A stretch of 64,000 nt of DNA, taken from the NCBI RefSeq assembly GCF_009707325.1, contig NZ_CP046103.1, positions 4,288,744 to 4,352,743 of the forward strand. The letters are read 5' to 3'. The notes below the pieces were generated by a model. The model worked only from the letters and a program-made list of their open reading frames with translations, was not told the origin of the DNA and ran no database searches. This DNA comes from Pseudomonas sp. IB20. Its GTDB lineage: Bacteria; Pseudomonadota; Gammaproteobacteria; Pseudomonadales; Pseudomonadaceae. The position numbers and the translations under genes were made by a program. Each line of letters opens with the position of its first letter. Position 1 is the stretch's first letter. Positions 7,325-15,848 of this stretch are shown here, piece by piece.

Positions 7325-9343
7325 TTAAGCCTGTTCCAACGAGGTTTCTACACGGTTGGCCGGGATCTTCTTCTCGGCTACCAGGCGAGCGTGTTGCTCG
7401 GCTTCGATGCGCTCGATCGTCTCGACCGGCACCATGTAGCCTTGATCATCACGGGCAGCGTGAATGATGAAGTAACCGATGGTGCCTACCAGGCCCACGA
7501 TTGCCAGCCACCAGATGTGCCAGATCATCGCGAAACCGAATACGGTCAACAGCGCGCCCATCACCACGCCAGTGGCGGTGTTGTTCGGCATGTGGATCGG
7601 CTCGTAGTGCTTAGGTTGCTGGTACGCAGTACCGTCTTCCTTCGCTTCGGTGAACGCATCGATCGTGTTCGCAGTAGGGATCACAGCGAAGTTGTAGAAC
7701 GGCGGTGGCGACGAGGTCGACCATTCCAGGGTGTGGCCATTCCATGGGTCGCCGGAGTCGCAAGCGTTCTGCTTACGGTCACGGACACTCACGTACAGCT
7801 GGATCAGCTGGCAGGCGATGCCCACAGCGATCATTACCGCACCGAACATGGCAACGTACAGGTACGGTACCCACTCAGGGTTGGTAGTGGCGTTCAGACG
7901 ACGGGTCATGCCCATGAAGCCCAGTGCATAGAGCGGCATGAACGCGACGAAGAAGCCCGAGATCCAGAACCAGAATGCAGCCTTGCCCCAGCCTTCGTGC
8001 AGCTTGAAGCCGAACGCTTTCGGGAAGTAGAAGCTGAAACCAGCGATGTAACCGAATACAGCACCACCGATGATCACGTTGTGGAAGTGAGCGATCACGA
8101 ACAGGCTGTTGTGCAGTACGAAGTCAGCACCCGGGATGGCCAGCAGTACGCCGGTCATGCCGCCGATAGCGAAGGTCACCATGAAGCCCAGGGTCCACAG
8201 AACCTGGCTGGTGATACGCAGACGGCCGTGGTAGATGGTGAATAGCCAGTTGAATAGCTTCACCCCCGTCGGGATGGAAATCAGCATCGTCGCCAGGCCG
8301 AAGAAGGCGTTGACGCTGGCCCCCGAGCCCATGGTGAAGAAGTGGTGCAACCACACCATGAAGCCCAGCACCGAGATCGCGCCGGAGGCGTAGACCATCG
8401 AGTGGTGACCGAACAGGCGCTTGCCGGTAAAGGTCGAGATCACTTCAGAGAAGATACCGAACGCTGGCAGGATCAGGATGTACACCTCAGGGTGACCCCA
8501 TGCCCAGAACAGGTTCACGTACATCATTGGATTGCCACCAAGTTCATTGGTGAAAATGTGGAAATCCAGGTAACGGTCAAGCGACAGCAGCGCCATGGTA
8601 GCGGCCAGGATCGGGAACGAAGCCACGATCAGGACATTGGCCCAGGTGCAGGTCCAGGTGAAGATCGGCATGTCCATCAGTTTCATGCCAGGGGCGCGCA
8701 TTTTCAGGACGGTGGCCAGGAAGTTGACCCCCGTCAGTGTCGTCCCGAGTCCTGATAACTGTAGCGCCCAGATGTAGTAGTCCACACCCACGCCAGGGCT
8801 GTACTGAATGCCCGACAGCGGCGGATAAGCAACCCAACCGGTCTTGGCGAACTCGCCGACGCCCAGGGACAAGTTGATCAGCACCACGCCGGAAACCAGC
8901 AGCCAGAAGCTCAAGGAGTTCAGGAACGGGTAGGCAACGTCACGTGCACCGATCTGCAGCGGCAAGGCAAGGTTCATCAAGCCGGTGAAGAATGGCATCG
9001 CCATGAAGATGATCATGATCACACCGTGAGCGGTGAAGATCTGGTCATAGTGTTCAGGCGGCAGGTAGCCAGGCGAACCCTCGGTGGCCATGGCCAACTG
9101 GGTACGCATCATGATGGCGTCGGCAAAACCACGCAGCAGCATGATCATGGCAACGATGACGTACATGACACCGATTTTCTTGTGGTCGACAGACGTCAAC
9201 CACTCGGTCCACAGGTAGGTCCACTTCTTGTAGTACGTGATTGCAGCAAACAGTGCCAGACCACCCAGCGCGATCATGGCGATGGTCACCATCACGATCG
9301 GCTCGTGGAACGGGACCGCATCCCAACTTAATTTACCAAACAT
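7325..9343 (-). CDS. cyoB: Cytochrome bo3 ubiquinol oxidase subunit I
   Basis: The catalytic subunit, 672 residues, carrying low-spin heme b, high-spin heme o3 and CuB. It reduces oxygen to water and pumps protons. Visible ligands are the first helix histidine in FTAHGVIM, the HPEVYILILP motif with the His-Tyr pair at CuB, the two CuB histidines in WLHHFFTMG, and the heme ligands in HFHNVIIGG. The family's D- and K-channel regions appear intact. The start has a GAGGAG site 8 bases upstream. It sits 3 bp from both cyoA and cyoC. The C-terminal tail is long and hydrophilic. Confidence 0.96.
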   Translation of the reverse strand: MFGKLSWDAVPFHEPIVMVTIAMIALGGLALFAAITYYKKWTYLWTEWLTSVDHKKIGVMYVIVAMIMLLRGFADAIMMRTQLAMATEGSPGYLPPEHYDQIFTAHGVIMIIFMAMPFFTGLMNLALPLQIGARDVAYPFLNSLSFWLLVSGVVLINLSLGVGEFAKTGWVAYPPLSGIQYSPGVGVDYYIWALQLSGLGTTLTGVNFLATVLKMRAPGMKLMDMPIFTWTCTWANVLIVASFPILAATMALLSLDRYLDFHIFTNELGGNPMMYVNLFWAWGHPEVYILILPAFGIFSEVISTFTGKRLFGHHSMVYASGAISVLGFMVWLHHFFTMGSGASVNAFFGLATMLISIPTGVKLFNWLFTIYHGRLRITSQVLWTLGFMVTFAIGGMTGVLLAIPGADFVLHNSLFVIAHFHNVIIGGAVFGYIAGFSFYFPKAFGFKLHEGWGKAAFWFWISGFFVAFMPLYALGFMGMTRRLNATTNPEWVPYLYVAMFGAVMIAVGIACQLIQLYVSVRDRKQNACDSGDPWNGHTLEWSTSSPPPFYNFAVIPTANTIDAFTEAKEDGTAYQQPKHYEPIHMPNNTATGVVMGALLTVFGFAMIWHIWWLAIVGLVGTIGYFIIHAARDDQGYMVPVETIERIEAEQHARLVAEKKIPANRVETSLEQA

Positions 9344-9346
9344 CGT

Positions 9347-10288
9347 TTACTCCTCTGCCCCAGCAGTTGAATGCGAGCCCGTGTCAGAACCTTCAACCAC
9401 GGCCACTTCTTTCTTCTCGTGCTTGACCGGCTTGCCTGGCTTCATACCTTCGTACTTGTCGACGATTTTCTGAAACAGGTTCGGCTCATACGTGGAGTAC
9501 AGAGCGACTGGGTTGTTCTGGCTTGGTTTGGTCAGGGCGTCGTATTCAGCTTGATCAAGCTGTTTAGGTGCGGCCTTGACTGCGGCTACCCAGGCGTTGA
9601 AATCTTCCTGGCTAGTCGAGATCGCTTTGAATTTCATGCCGGTGAAGCCAGCACCGCTGTAGTTAGCGGAGATGCCTTCCATTTCAGCTTTCTCGTTCGC
9701 GATCAGGTGCAGGCGAGTCTGCATGCCTGCCATCGCGTAGATCTGGCCGCCCAGTGCAGGGATGAAGAACGAGTTCATCACAGCATCGGAGGTGATCCGG
9801 AAGTTAAGCGGGGTGTTCTCAGGGAACTGGATTTCGTTAACCGTGGCGATACCCAGGTCCGGGTAGATGAACAGCCACTTCCAGTCCAGCGCGACCACTT
9901 CGATGTTGATCGGCTTGACGTCGGATTCCAGCGGACGGTAAGGGTCCAGCTCGTGGGTCGACTTATAGGTGATGTAACCCAGGGCGATGATGATGAGGAT
10001 CGGCACCAGCCAAACGGCGATTTCGATCTTGGTGGAGTGCGACCACTTCGGCGCGTAGGTAGCGCTGGTGTTCGACGCGCGGTATTTCCAGGCGAAGGCA
10101 AACGTCATGATGATCACGGGAACCACGACCAACAGCATCAGCAGGGTGGCGGTGATGATCAGGTTGCGTTGATCCAGACCGATCTGTCCTTTCGGGTCCA
10201 TCAAGGTCCACTTGCAGCCTCCCAGCATTAACAGCATGCCAAGCAGCGGCAAAAAGCCTAGTAATCGGGGGTACCTGTTTTTACTCAT
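9347..10288 (-). CDS. cyoA: Cytochrome bo3 ubiquinol oxidase subunit II, lipoprotein
   Basis: A 313-residue subunit II. The signal peptide ends in a lipobox LGGC with the lipidated cysteine at C25, then two transmembrane helices and a periplasmic cupredoxin domain. As in other quinol oxidases the CuA ligands are absent. I chose the ATG at 10288 (MSKNRYPRLL); an in-frame extension upstream would bury the signal peptide. It is the first gene of the cyo operon. The C-terminal tail is Lys/Glu-rich and low complexity. In Pseudomonas, Cyo is a low-affinity oxidase used under high oxygen and iron limitation. Confidence 0.95.
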   Translation of the reverse strand: MSKNRYPRLLGFLPLLGMLLMLGGCKWTLMDPKGQIGLDQRNLIITATLLMLLVVVPVIIMTFAFAWKYRASNTSATYAPKWSHSTKIEIAVWLVPILIIIALGYITYKSTHELDPYRPLESDVKPINIEVVALDWKWLFIYPDLGIATVNEIQFPENTPLNFRITSDAVMNSFFIPALGGQIYAMAGMQTRLHLIANEKAEMEGISANYSGAGFTGMKFKAISTSQEDFNAWVAAVKAAPKQLDQAEYDALTKPSQNNPVALYSTYEPNLFQKIVDKYEGMKPGKPVKHEKKEVAVVEGSDTGSHSTAGAEE

Positions 10289-10760
10289 CTCACGACCTCT
10301 AAAGCAGCTTGCGCAATGCAGTTGGGTTTTGATCGCCAACACTTCACCCTGCCAAGGGTTGGCATTTCTCTTCGATTGAATAAGAGCCTGCCCGGCACGC
10401 CATACATTGGCGTTTCACGGACCTGCGGTGAGTTCTTATTCGATTTCGTGGTTAAAGGCCTTGTTACAGACCAATTCCATTTGGTGCGGATAGTTGAAAG
10501 GCTTGCCGGAACCTGGGGTCGCATAGAGCCATCCATCTGCCCCTCGACCGCTCCAATGCTCAAAGATTGAACAGCACCAGACATTCAGTGCGGGCGATTG
10601 TAGTTAGCTGGCGATGTATAAACCATGTCTTATAAAGAAATAATTTTTATCGATTCCAGCAACAATCCTTCACCAATCTTGCAAAGGTTCGGGATCTTAT
10701 CGTGTTCGATTCTCAACAAAAACCACAAAAATTGCCGTGTTATTGCGTAAAGCACCCCAT

Positions 10761-10779
10761 CCCTTACACCTTGTAAGGG
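10761..10779. promoter_or_regulatory. Perfect inverted repeat upstream of cyo, possible operator
   Basis: CCCTTACA-CCT-TGTAAGGG, eight-base arms around three bases. It has no T-run, so it is not a terminator. It lies about 475 bp upstream of cyoA. It would suit a dimeric regulator, but I cannot match it to a known consensus. Confidence 0.3.
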
Positions 10780-11030
10780 CATGCAAAACGTATCCAAGTC
10801 CCCATAAAACAAGGCATTGGGACATCACTGAATGGCTCAGACGCGGCGAGGTTCGTGGCATCGCTCAAACGATGAACTGACAGCACAATTTAGCCGCCTG
10901 GCGCAAATTTAAGGCGTTGCTCAGCACGTCAAAAACGTCCTGCGCCAGCCTCCGTGTGACAACATGTCGCACGCTGCGCGCACCGGATGTTGCCCCTCGT
11001 CACGGCCTCTTCACAAATACCTACAACCAA

Positions 11031-11070
11031 AAACGCCCCGACCTTCCTTCAAGGAAGATCGGGGCGTTTC
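11031..11070 (-). terminator. Rho-independent terminator after dsbB
   Basis: Long stem with AACGCCCCGA and TCGGGGCGTT arms extended by a CTTCC/GGAAG inner stem. On the minus strand it ends in a T-run. It lies 11 bp past the dsbB stop. Confidence 0.85.
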
Positions 11071-11081
11071 GGTTAATCGCT

Positions 11082-11588
11082 TCAGGCCTGGCGTTGGCGG
11101 TTCCGGTAGATGCACAGCGGCACCAGGATCGCCGTCAGCACGAACGCCACCAACGCCCATTGCGCCAGGGACAAGCCCAAGATCGGCGGGTACGGCGTGC
11201 TGCAGAAGCCATCCACCTGGAAGCCCAGTGGGAACACCTTGGCCAGTGGCAGTTCATCCACGATCGGCTGCAACACATCGACGCCGCAGCTGACCTCAGG
11301 GAAGAACTGGGTGTACACGTGATGGCCGGCCGCAGCCACGCCACCGAGGGCGCTGAGGACCACCAGCCCTTCAAAGAAGGTGACCGCGCCTTTGCGGCGC
11401 ATGGCCGCACCGATAAAGGCAAAGACCGCGATCAACAGCAAGGCGTAACGCTGCAGGATGCACAGCGGGCACGGCGCCTCGCCCAACACCACTTGCATGT
11501 ACAGCGCACCGCCGATCAGCGCCAGGCAGATGATGCCCAGCAACACCAGAAAGCGCCGCTCCCTGCCTAAACGCAATTCGTCACTCAT
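11082..11588 (-). CDS. dsbB: Disulfide bond formation protein DsbB
   Basis: DsbB re-oxidises periplasmic DsbA and passes electrons to ubiquinone. The 168-residue inner-membrane protein has four transmembrane helices and both cysteine pairs: C40 and C43 (CPLC) in the first periplasmic loop, C101 and C129 in the second. The ATG at 11588 gives the usual MSDELRLGRE start; the open frame extends 56 codons upstream into a REP element and is not family-like. It has its own terminator. Its neighbour on the upstream side is fhp. Confidence 0.92.
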   Translation of the reverse strand: MSDELRLGRERRFLVLLGIICLALIGGALYMQVVLGEAPCPLCILQRYALLLIAVFAFIGAAMRRKGAVTFFEGLVVLSALGGVAAAGHHVYTQFFPEVSCGVDVLQPIVDELPLAKVFPLGFQVDGFCSTPYPPILGLSLAQWALVAFVLTAILVPLCIYRNRQRQA

Positions 11589-11711
11589 CCCCGTTTCCCT
11601 TTGCCAGATTATGGTTGTGCCTGATGGCCGCAAGTTTACACACAGGGGAGGGTTAAAACAGAGAGGGGTTAACGGCGGATTAATCGTCGGGAATGTTGTA
11701 GCTGTGCGGAC

Positions 11712-11782
11712 GCCATCGCGGGCAAGCCCGGCTCCCACAGTGGATTGCATTTCCATGTGGGAGCCGGGCTTGCCCGCGATAG
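11712..11782. repeat. Inverted REP pair (REPIN-like) between dsbB and fhp
   Basis: Two REP cores in opposite orientation (GGGCAAGCCCGGCTCCCAC and its complement) about 20 bp apart. This is the typical doublet of mobile REP units in P. fluorescens. It lies in the 3' region of fhp. Confidence 0.8.
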
Positions 11783-11809
11783 TGCCGACTCGGTGCGCCG
11801 GTTAAAACT

Positions 11810-12991
11810 TTATTCCAGGGCCCCAGCCGGGCCGAAGAATTCGTAGCGGGCTTGGTTATCGGGCACGCCCAGGGCTTTGAGGTGGCGCTTGACCGCCGCC
11901 ATGAAGCCTTTAGGGCCGAGGAAGTAGGCATCCAGGTCACGTTGCTCAGGCAACCAGGCCGCCAGTTGCTCCTGGCTCAGCATCCCGACTTTGTCCGCCG
12001 CCGGGCTCACGCCGTCGTCTTCGGCGTAGCAGTAGAAGCGCTTGAGTTGCGGATGCTTGGCGGCCAGGGCGTCCACCCAATCGCGGAACGCGTGCACGCC
12101 GCCATTACGCGCGCAGTGGATAAAGTGCACCGGGCGCTCGGTGGCCAGGGCCGCTTCGAGCATCGGCAGCGTTGGCGTGATGCCCACCCCGCCGCTGATC
12201 AGCACCAGCGGTTTGTCGCTGGTCACCAAGGTGAACTCGCCCGATGGTGGGAACAGGTCGAGGGTCGCGCCGACGTGCATCCGATCATGCAGGTAGTTGG
12301 ACACTCGCCCACCCGCTTCGCGCTTGACGCTGATGCGGTACAGGCCCGAGTCACTCAAGGCGGACAACGAGTAGTTGCGGCGCACTTCTTCGCCATCCAG
12401 CATCAGCTTCATGCCGATGTATTGGCCCGGCGCGGCCGCCAGGATTGGGCCGTTGTCCACCGGGGCAAAATAGAACGAGATGATCTCGTCGCTCTCCTCC
12501 ACGCGTTTCACCAACAGGAACGGCCGCGCGCCGCGCCAGCCGCCTGGGGCCTGGGCTTTTTCGTCATAGATGGCGGCTTCGGCGCCGATCAGGATATCGG
12601 CCAACTGGCCGTAAGCGGCGCCCCAGGCGCTCAGCACCTCAGGCGTGGCAATCTCGCTGCCGAGTACTTCGCAAATGGCCCGCAGCAAGCAGGTACCCAC
12701 GATCGGGTAGTGCTCCGGGAGGATCTGCAAAGACACGTGCTTGTTGATGATCTTGGCGACCAGATCGCCCAACTGGTCTAACTGGTCGATATGCCGCGCA
12801 TACATCAGCACGCCATTGGCCAGGGCGCGGGGCTGGTCGCCATTGGCCTGATTGGCTGGGTTGAACAGCGGGCGAACGTCTGGGTACTCGCTGAGCATCA
12901 TGCGGTAGAAATGGGTGATCAGCGCTTCGCCGCCGCTTTCCAGCAGGGGCACAGTGGATTTGATGATGGCACGGTCTTGGGCACTAAGCAT
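11810..12991 (-). CDS. fhp: Flavohemoprotein, nitric oxide dioxygenase
   Basis: Converts nitric oxide and oxygen to nitrate using NAD(P)H in the cytoplasm. The 393-residue protein has a globin domain at about 1-138 (proximal His in KHVSL near residue 85, distal Tyr/Gln in helix B), an FAD domain with RRNYSLS (about 200-206), and an NAD domain with SGGVGITPTLPML (about 268-280). Length matches E. coli Hmp. The ATG at 12991 has an AGGAG site. It is divergent from norR, and the 147-bp gap contains three NorR-type sites and a sigma-54-like promoter, so nitric oxide induction through NorR is expected. The symbol hmp is also used. Confidence 0.96.
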   Translation of the reverse strand: MLSAQDRAIIKSTVPLLESGGEALITHFYRMMLSEYPDVRPLFNPANQANGDQPRALANGVLMYARHIDQLDQLGDLVAKIINKHVSLQILPEHYPIVGTCLLRAICEVLGSEIATPEVLSAWGAAYGQLADILIGAEAAIYDEKAQAPGGWRGARPFLLVKRVEESDEIISFYFAPVDNGPILAAAPGQYIGMKLMLDGEEVRRNYSLSALSDSGLYRISVKREAGGRVSNYLHDRMHVGATLDLFPPSGEFTLVTSDKPLVLISGGVGITPTLPMLEAALATERPVHFIHCARNGGVHAFRDWVDALAAKHPQLKRFYCYAEDDGVSPAADKVGMLSQEQLAAWLPEQRDLDAYFLGPKGFMAAVKRHLKALGVPDNQARYEFFGPAGALE

Positions 12992-13030
12992 GGCAGACTC
13001 CTGGGTCTTTTTACTGATTGCCCTTACCTA

Positions 13031-13047
13031 ATCAGCATTCGTGCCAA
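13031..13047 (-). promoter_or_regulatory. Sigma-54-type promoter for fhp
   Basis: On the minus strand the bases read TTGGCACGAATGCTGAT. The -24 half (TTGGCACG) is a perfect match to the sigma-54 consensus; the -12 half has GA where GC is usual. It is placed about 40 bp upstream of the fhp start and downstream of the NorR sites, as expected for an enhancer-dependent promoter. Confidence 0.55.
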
Positions 13048-13086
13048 CTTATAAATCGTTATATTTCAATAACTTGAAGAATATGT

Positions 13087-13099
13087 AGTCAGTATGACT
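13087..13099. promoter_or_regulatory. NorR-type operator 1
   Basis: AGTCA-GTA-TGACT, a perfect palindrome that fits the AGTCA-N3-TGACT element bound by E. coli NorR. It is the site nearest to the fhp promoter. Confidence 0.75.
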
Positions 13100-13112
13100 G
13101 CCTACACTTTAT

Positions 13113-13125
13113 AGTCATAAGGACT
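13113..13125. promoter_or_regulatory. NorR-type operator 2 (one mismatch)
   Basis: AGTCA-TAA-GGACT, differing from the palindromic element at one base. Its centre is 26 bp from that of operator 1 and 19 bp from that of operator 3. Confidence 0.6.
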
Positions 13126-13131
13126 ACAAGG

Positions 13132-13144
13132 AGTCATTATGACT
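13132..13144. promoter_or_regulatory. NorR-type operator 3, overlapping the norR start codon
   Basis: AGTCA-TTA-TGACT, a perfect palindrome. The ATG of norR is inside it (13139-13141), so binding here could also repress norR itself. Confidence 0.7.
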
Positions 13145-14686
13145 GCGCAATCACTGCTCACCACCCTGCTGCCCTTGGTCGCCGACCTGTCCCGCGAGTT
13201 GCCCGAAGGCGAGCGCTACCGGCGCCTGCTGCAAGCCATGCGCGCCCTGCTGCCATGCGACGCCGCCGCATTGTTGCGCCTGGACGCTGAATGGCTGGTG
13301 CCCTTGGCAGTCGATGGTTTGAGCCCGGATACGCTCGGCCGGCGTTTCAAAGTCAGCGAGCACCCGCGTTTCGCCGTGTTGCTGAGCAGCCCCGGCCCGA
13401 CGCGCTTTGACAGCGACAGCGAACTGCCCGACCCCTACGACGGTTTGGTCGATGGCCTGCATGGGCATCTGCAAGTTCACGACTGCATGGGCTGCCCGCT
13501 GTTTATCGACGACAAACCCTGGGGCCTGCTGACCCTTGATGCGCTGGACACCGAACGCTTCGAACGCGTCGAACTGGACGCCCTTCAAGCCTTCGCCAGC
13601 CTGGCTGCGGCCACGGTCAATGTCGCCGAGCGTATTGAGCGCCTGGCGTTGCGCGCCGAAGATGAGCATCAGCGCGCCGAAATTTATCGCCAGGCCAGCG
13701 GCCAGCAGCACAAGGAAATGATCGGCCAGAGCAAGGCACACAAGCGCCTGGTCGAAGAAATCAACCTGGTGGGCGGCAGTGACCTGACCGTGCTGATCAC
13801 CGGTGAAACCGGTGTCGGCAAAGAGCTGGTGGCCCAGGCCATCCACGCCGCGTCGCCGCGGGCAGACAAACCCTTGATCAGCCTCAACTGCGCCGCCCTC
13901 CCGGAAACCTTGGTGGAAAGCGAGCTGTTCGGCCACGTGCGCGGCGCCTTTACCGGCGCGCTGAATGAGCGTCGGGGCAAGTTCGAATTGGCCAATGGCG
14001 GCACTTTGTTTCTGGATGAAGTCGGTGAGTTATCACTGGCGGTGCAGGCTAAGCTGCTGCGCGTGCTGCAAAGCGGCCAGTTGCAGCGCCTGGGCTCGGA
14101 CAAGGAGCATCAAGTGGACGTGCGCCTGATCGCCGCCACCAACCGCGACCTCGCCGAAGAGGTGCGCAACGGCCGCTACCGTGCCGACTTCTACCACCGC
14201 CTGAGCGTGTACCCGCTGCAAGTGCCGGCGCTGCGTGAACGCGGCCGTGATGTGCTGCTGCTGGCGGGCTTCTTCCTCGAGCAGAACCGTTCACGCATGG
14301 GCCTGGGCAGCCTGCGCCTGACCAGCGATGCTCAAACGGCGCTGCTGGCCTACAACTGGCCGGGCAATGTGCGCGAGCTGGAACATTTGATCGGACGCAG
14401 CGCACTCAAAGCCCTGGGAAACTGTCGCGAACGTCCGAAGATATTGAGCCTGAGTGCCCAGGACCTGGACCTGCCTGACGTCAGCGCACCGGCGATGATC
14501 GAAGCACCGGCCGACGTGGCCCCCATCGTCACCGGCGACCTGCGCCAGGCCACCGAGCACTACCAACGCCAAGTCATCAGCGCCTGCCTGGAGCGCCACC
14601 AACACAACTGGGCCAGCGCCGCCCGCGAACTCGGCCTCGACCGTGCCAACCTCGGCCGCATGGCCAAACGCCTGGGCCTCAAATAA
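13139..14686 (+). CDS. norR: Nitric-oxide-responsive sigma-54 activator NorR (FhpR)
   Basis: A 515-residue bacterial enhancer-binding protein. An N-terminal GAF domain (about 20-165) would carry the NO-sensing iron. The AAA+ domain has Walker A GETGVGKE at 222-229, the sigma-54 contact loop GAFTGA at 269-274, and a Walker B GTLFLDEVGEL. A C-terminal Fis-type helix-turn-helix ends the protein (NWASAARELGLDRANLGRMAKRLG). It is divergent from fhp and its start codon lies inside the third operator, which suggests autoregulation. In Pseudomonas this activator is also called FhpR. Confidence 0.95.
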   Translation: MTAQSLLTTLLPLVADLSRELPEGERYRRLLQAMRALLPCDAAALLRLDAEWLVPLAVDGLSPDTLGRRFKVSEHPRFAVLLSSPGPTRFDSDSELPDPYDGLVDGLHGHLQVHDCMGCPLFIDDKPWGLLTLDALDTERFERVELDALQAFASLAAATVNVAERIERLALRAEDEHQRAEIYRQASGQQHKEMIGQSKAHKRLVEEINLVGGSDLTVLITGETGVGKELVAQAIHAASPRADKPLISLNCAALPETLVESELFGHVRGAFTGALNERRGKFELANGGTLFLDEVGELSLAVQAKLLRVLQSGQLQRLGSDKEHQVDVRLIAATNRDLAEEVRNGRYRADFYHRLSVYPLQVPALRERGRDVLLLAGFFLEQNRSRMGLGSLRLTSDAQTALLAYNWPGNVRELEHLIGRSALKALGNCRERPKILSLSAQDLDLPDVSAPAMIEAPADVAPIVTGDLRQATEHYQRQVISACLERHQHNWASAARELGLDRANLGRMAKRLGLK

Positions 14687-14715
14687 CCAAAAGATCAGGA
14701 AGATACCTCGGTCAA

Positions 14716-14805
14716 CTGTGGGAGCTGGCTTGCCTGCGATAGCGGTGGGTCAATACAGAATGAGCTGGCAGGTATACCGCCATCGCAGGCAAGCCAGCTC
14801 CCACA
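14716..14805. repeat. Inverted REP pair between norR and the EamA transporter
   Basis: Two opposed REP cores (GTGGGAGCTGGCTTGCCTGC and its complement) flank about 40 bp. The pair lies between convergent gene ends and may serve as a transcript end. Confidence 0.8.
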
Positions 14806-14808
14806 TTT

Positions 14809-15711
14809 TTAAACCTGCTTCGCTCTGAAAACCGGGTTCACAGGCCTAACCTTGCGAAACACCAACACATTCCCCAACATCACCAGCACCAACCCCGCCA
14901 ACGCCGGCGCCGTCCACTGATACCCCTCGGCAAACGCCGACACATTCAGCGCCACCACCGGAAACAACACCGTGCAATACGCCGCCCGCTCCGGCCCCAT
15001 ACGCCCCACCAGCGTCAGGTACGCGGTAAACCCAATCACCGACCCCGGGATCACCAAGTACCACAACGCGCCGATGTACCGCGCGCTCCAGTCCATCTCA
15101 AACGCAATCCCACGCACCGCGCAGTAAATCGCCAGCATCGCCGAACCATACGCCATGCCCCAGGCGTTGGTGGTCAACGGCCTGAGCCCGGCCTTCTGCT
15201 GCAAGCTGGAGAGCATATTGCCCGCCGAAAAACACATCGTCCCCAACAACGCCAAGCCCAAGCCAAGCAACGTCTGCGGGCTGGCGGTGTGCCCGACCAG
15301 TTCCGGCCAGAACAACAAGCCCAACCCCAGCAACCCCAGCGCGCCACCCATCAACACGTTGCGCGCGACCCGCTGGCCGAAAAACACCCGCGCATTGAGC
15401 GCGTTCCACAGCGTCGCCGTGGAAAACACCACCGCCACTAAGCCACTGGGTATCCACTGGCTGGCTGTCAGAAAGCACATGAAGTTGACGCAAAACAGGC
15501 ACACGCCCTGAGCCAGGCAGATCAAGTGCCCGCGCCGGCTCATCACCTGCAACTTGCGGCTGAGCAGCAACAGCGCAAACAGCACCAGTGCCGCCAAGCC
15601 GAAGCGATAGACGATCGACACGGGAATCGCCACGACGCCCAATTGCCATTTAAGCGCGATCCAGGTGGTGCCCCAGATCAGCACAGTGAGTAAATACAGG
15701 GAAAGGTTCAT
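14809..15711 (-). CDS. DMT-superfamily transporter, EamA family
   Basis: A 300-residue inner-membrane protein with about ten hydrophobic helices in two EamA repeats. The start (LLTVLIWGTTWIALKW, with the tryptophan pair) is typical of drug/metabolite transporters. The ATG at 15711 places the first helix at the N-terminus; upstream open frame was discarded. It is divergent from an AraC-type regulator 137 bp away, a common arrangement for exporters controlled by their neighbour. The substrate is unknown. Confidence 0.88.
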   Translation of the reverse strand: MNLSLYLLTVLIWGTTWIALKWQLGVVAIPVSIVYRFGLAALVLFALLLLSRKLQVMSRRGHLICLAQGVCLFCVNFMCFLTASQWIPSGLVAVVFSTATLWNALNARVFFGQRVARNVLMGGALGLLGLGLLFWPELVGHTASPQTLLGLGLALLGTMCFSAGNMLSSLQQKAGLRPLTTNAWGMAYGSAMLAIYCAVRGIAFEMDWSARYIGALWYLVIPGSVIGFTAYLTLVGRMGPERAAYCTVLFPVVALNVSAFAEGYQWTAPALAGLVLVMLGNVLVFRKVRPVNPVFRAKQV

Positions 15712-15848
15712 GGTGGGCTCCGGTGATTGAGCCACAGTGTCACCCGCACAGCCGGGCGCGCTCTTGCATATTCTTGCGCTTTTGTCGGGTGCCGGGATCA
15801 CAGCAACGGCGACGCGGAGTAGGATGCAAGGCGTCGGAGAAAACAACC

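Larger units (their letters stand above)
10289..11081. other. Long intergenic region upstream of cyoA
   Basis: 793 bp with no supported gene. Two weak open frames on the minus strand (ending at 10285 and 10630) lack ribosome-binding sites and family features. The region should hold the cyo promoter and a long untranslated leader. An AT-rich stretch at about 10600-10660 is a plausible promoter site, read on the minus strand. A perfect palindrome lies at 10761-10779 and the dsbB terminator at the far end. No FNR/ANR half-site pair of the TTGAT-N4-ATCAA type is visible. Confidence 0.5.

Noticed and set aside
10630..10812. 60-codon minus-strand frame upstream of cyoA
   Set aside because: No ribosome-binding site, no hydrophobic or domain pattern, and it lies in a probable promoter region.
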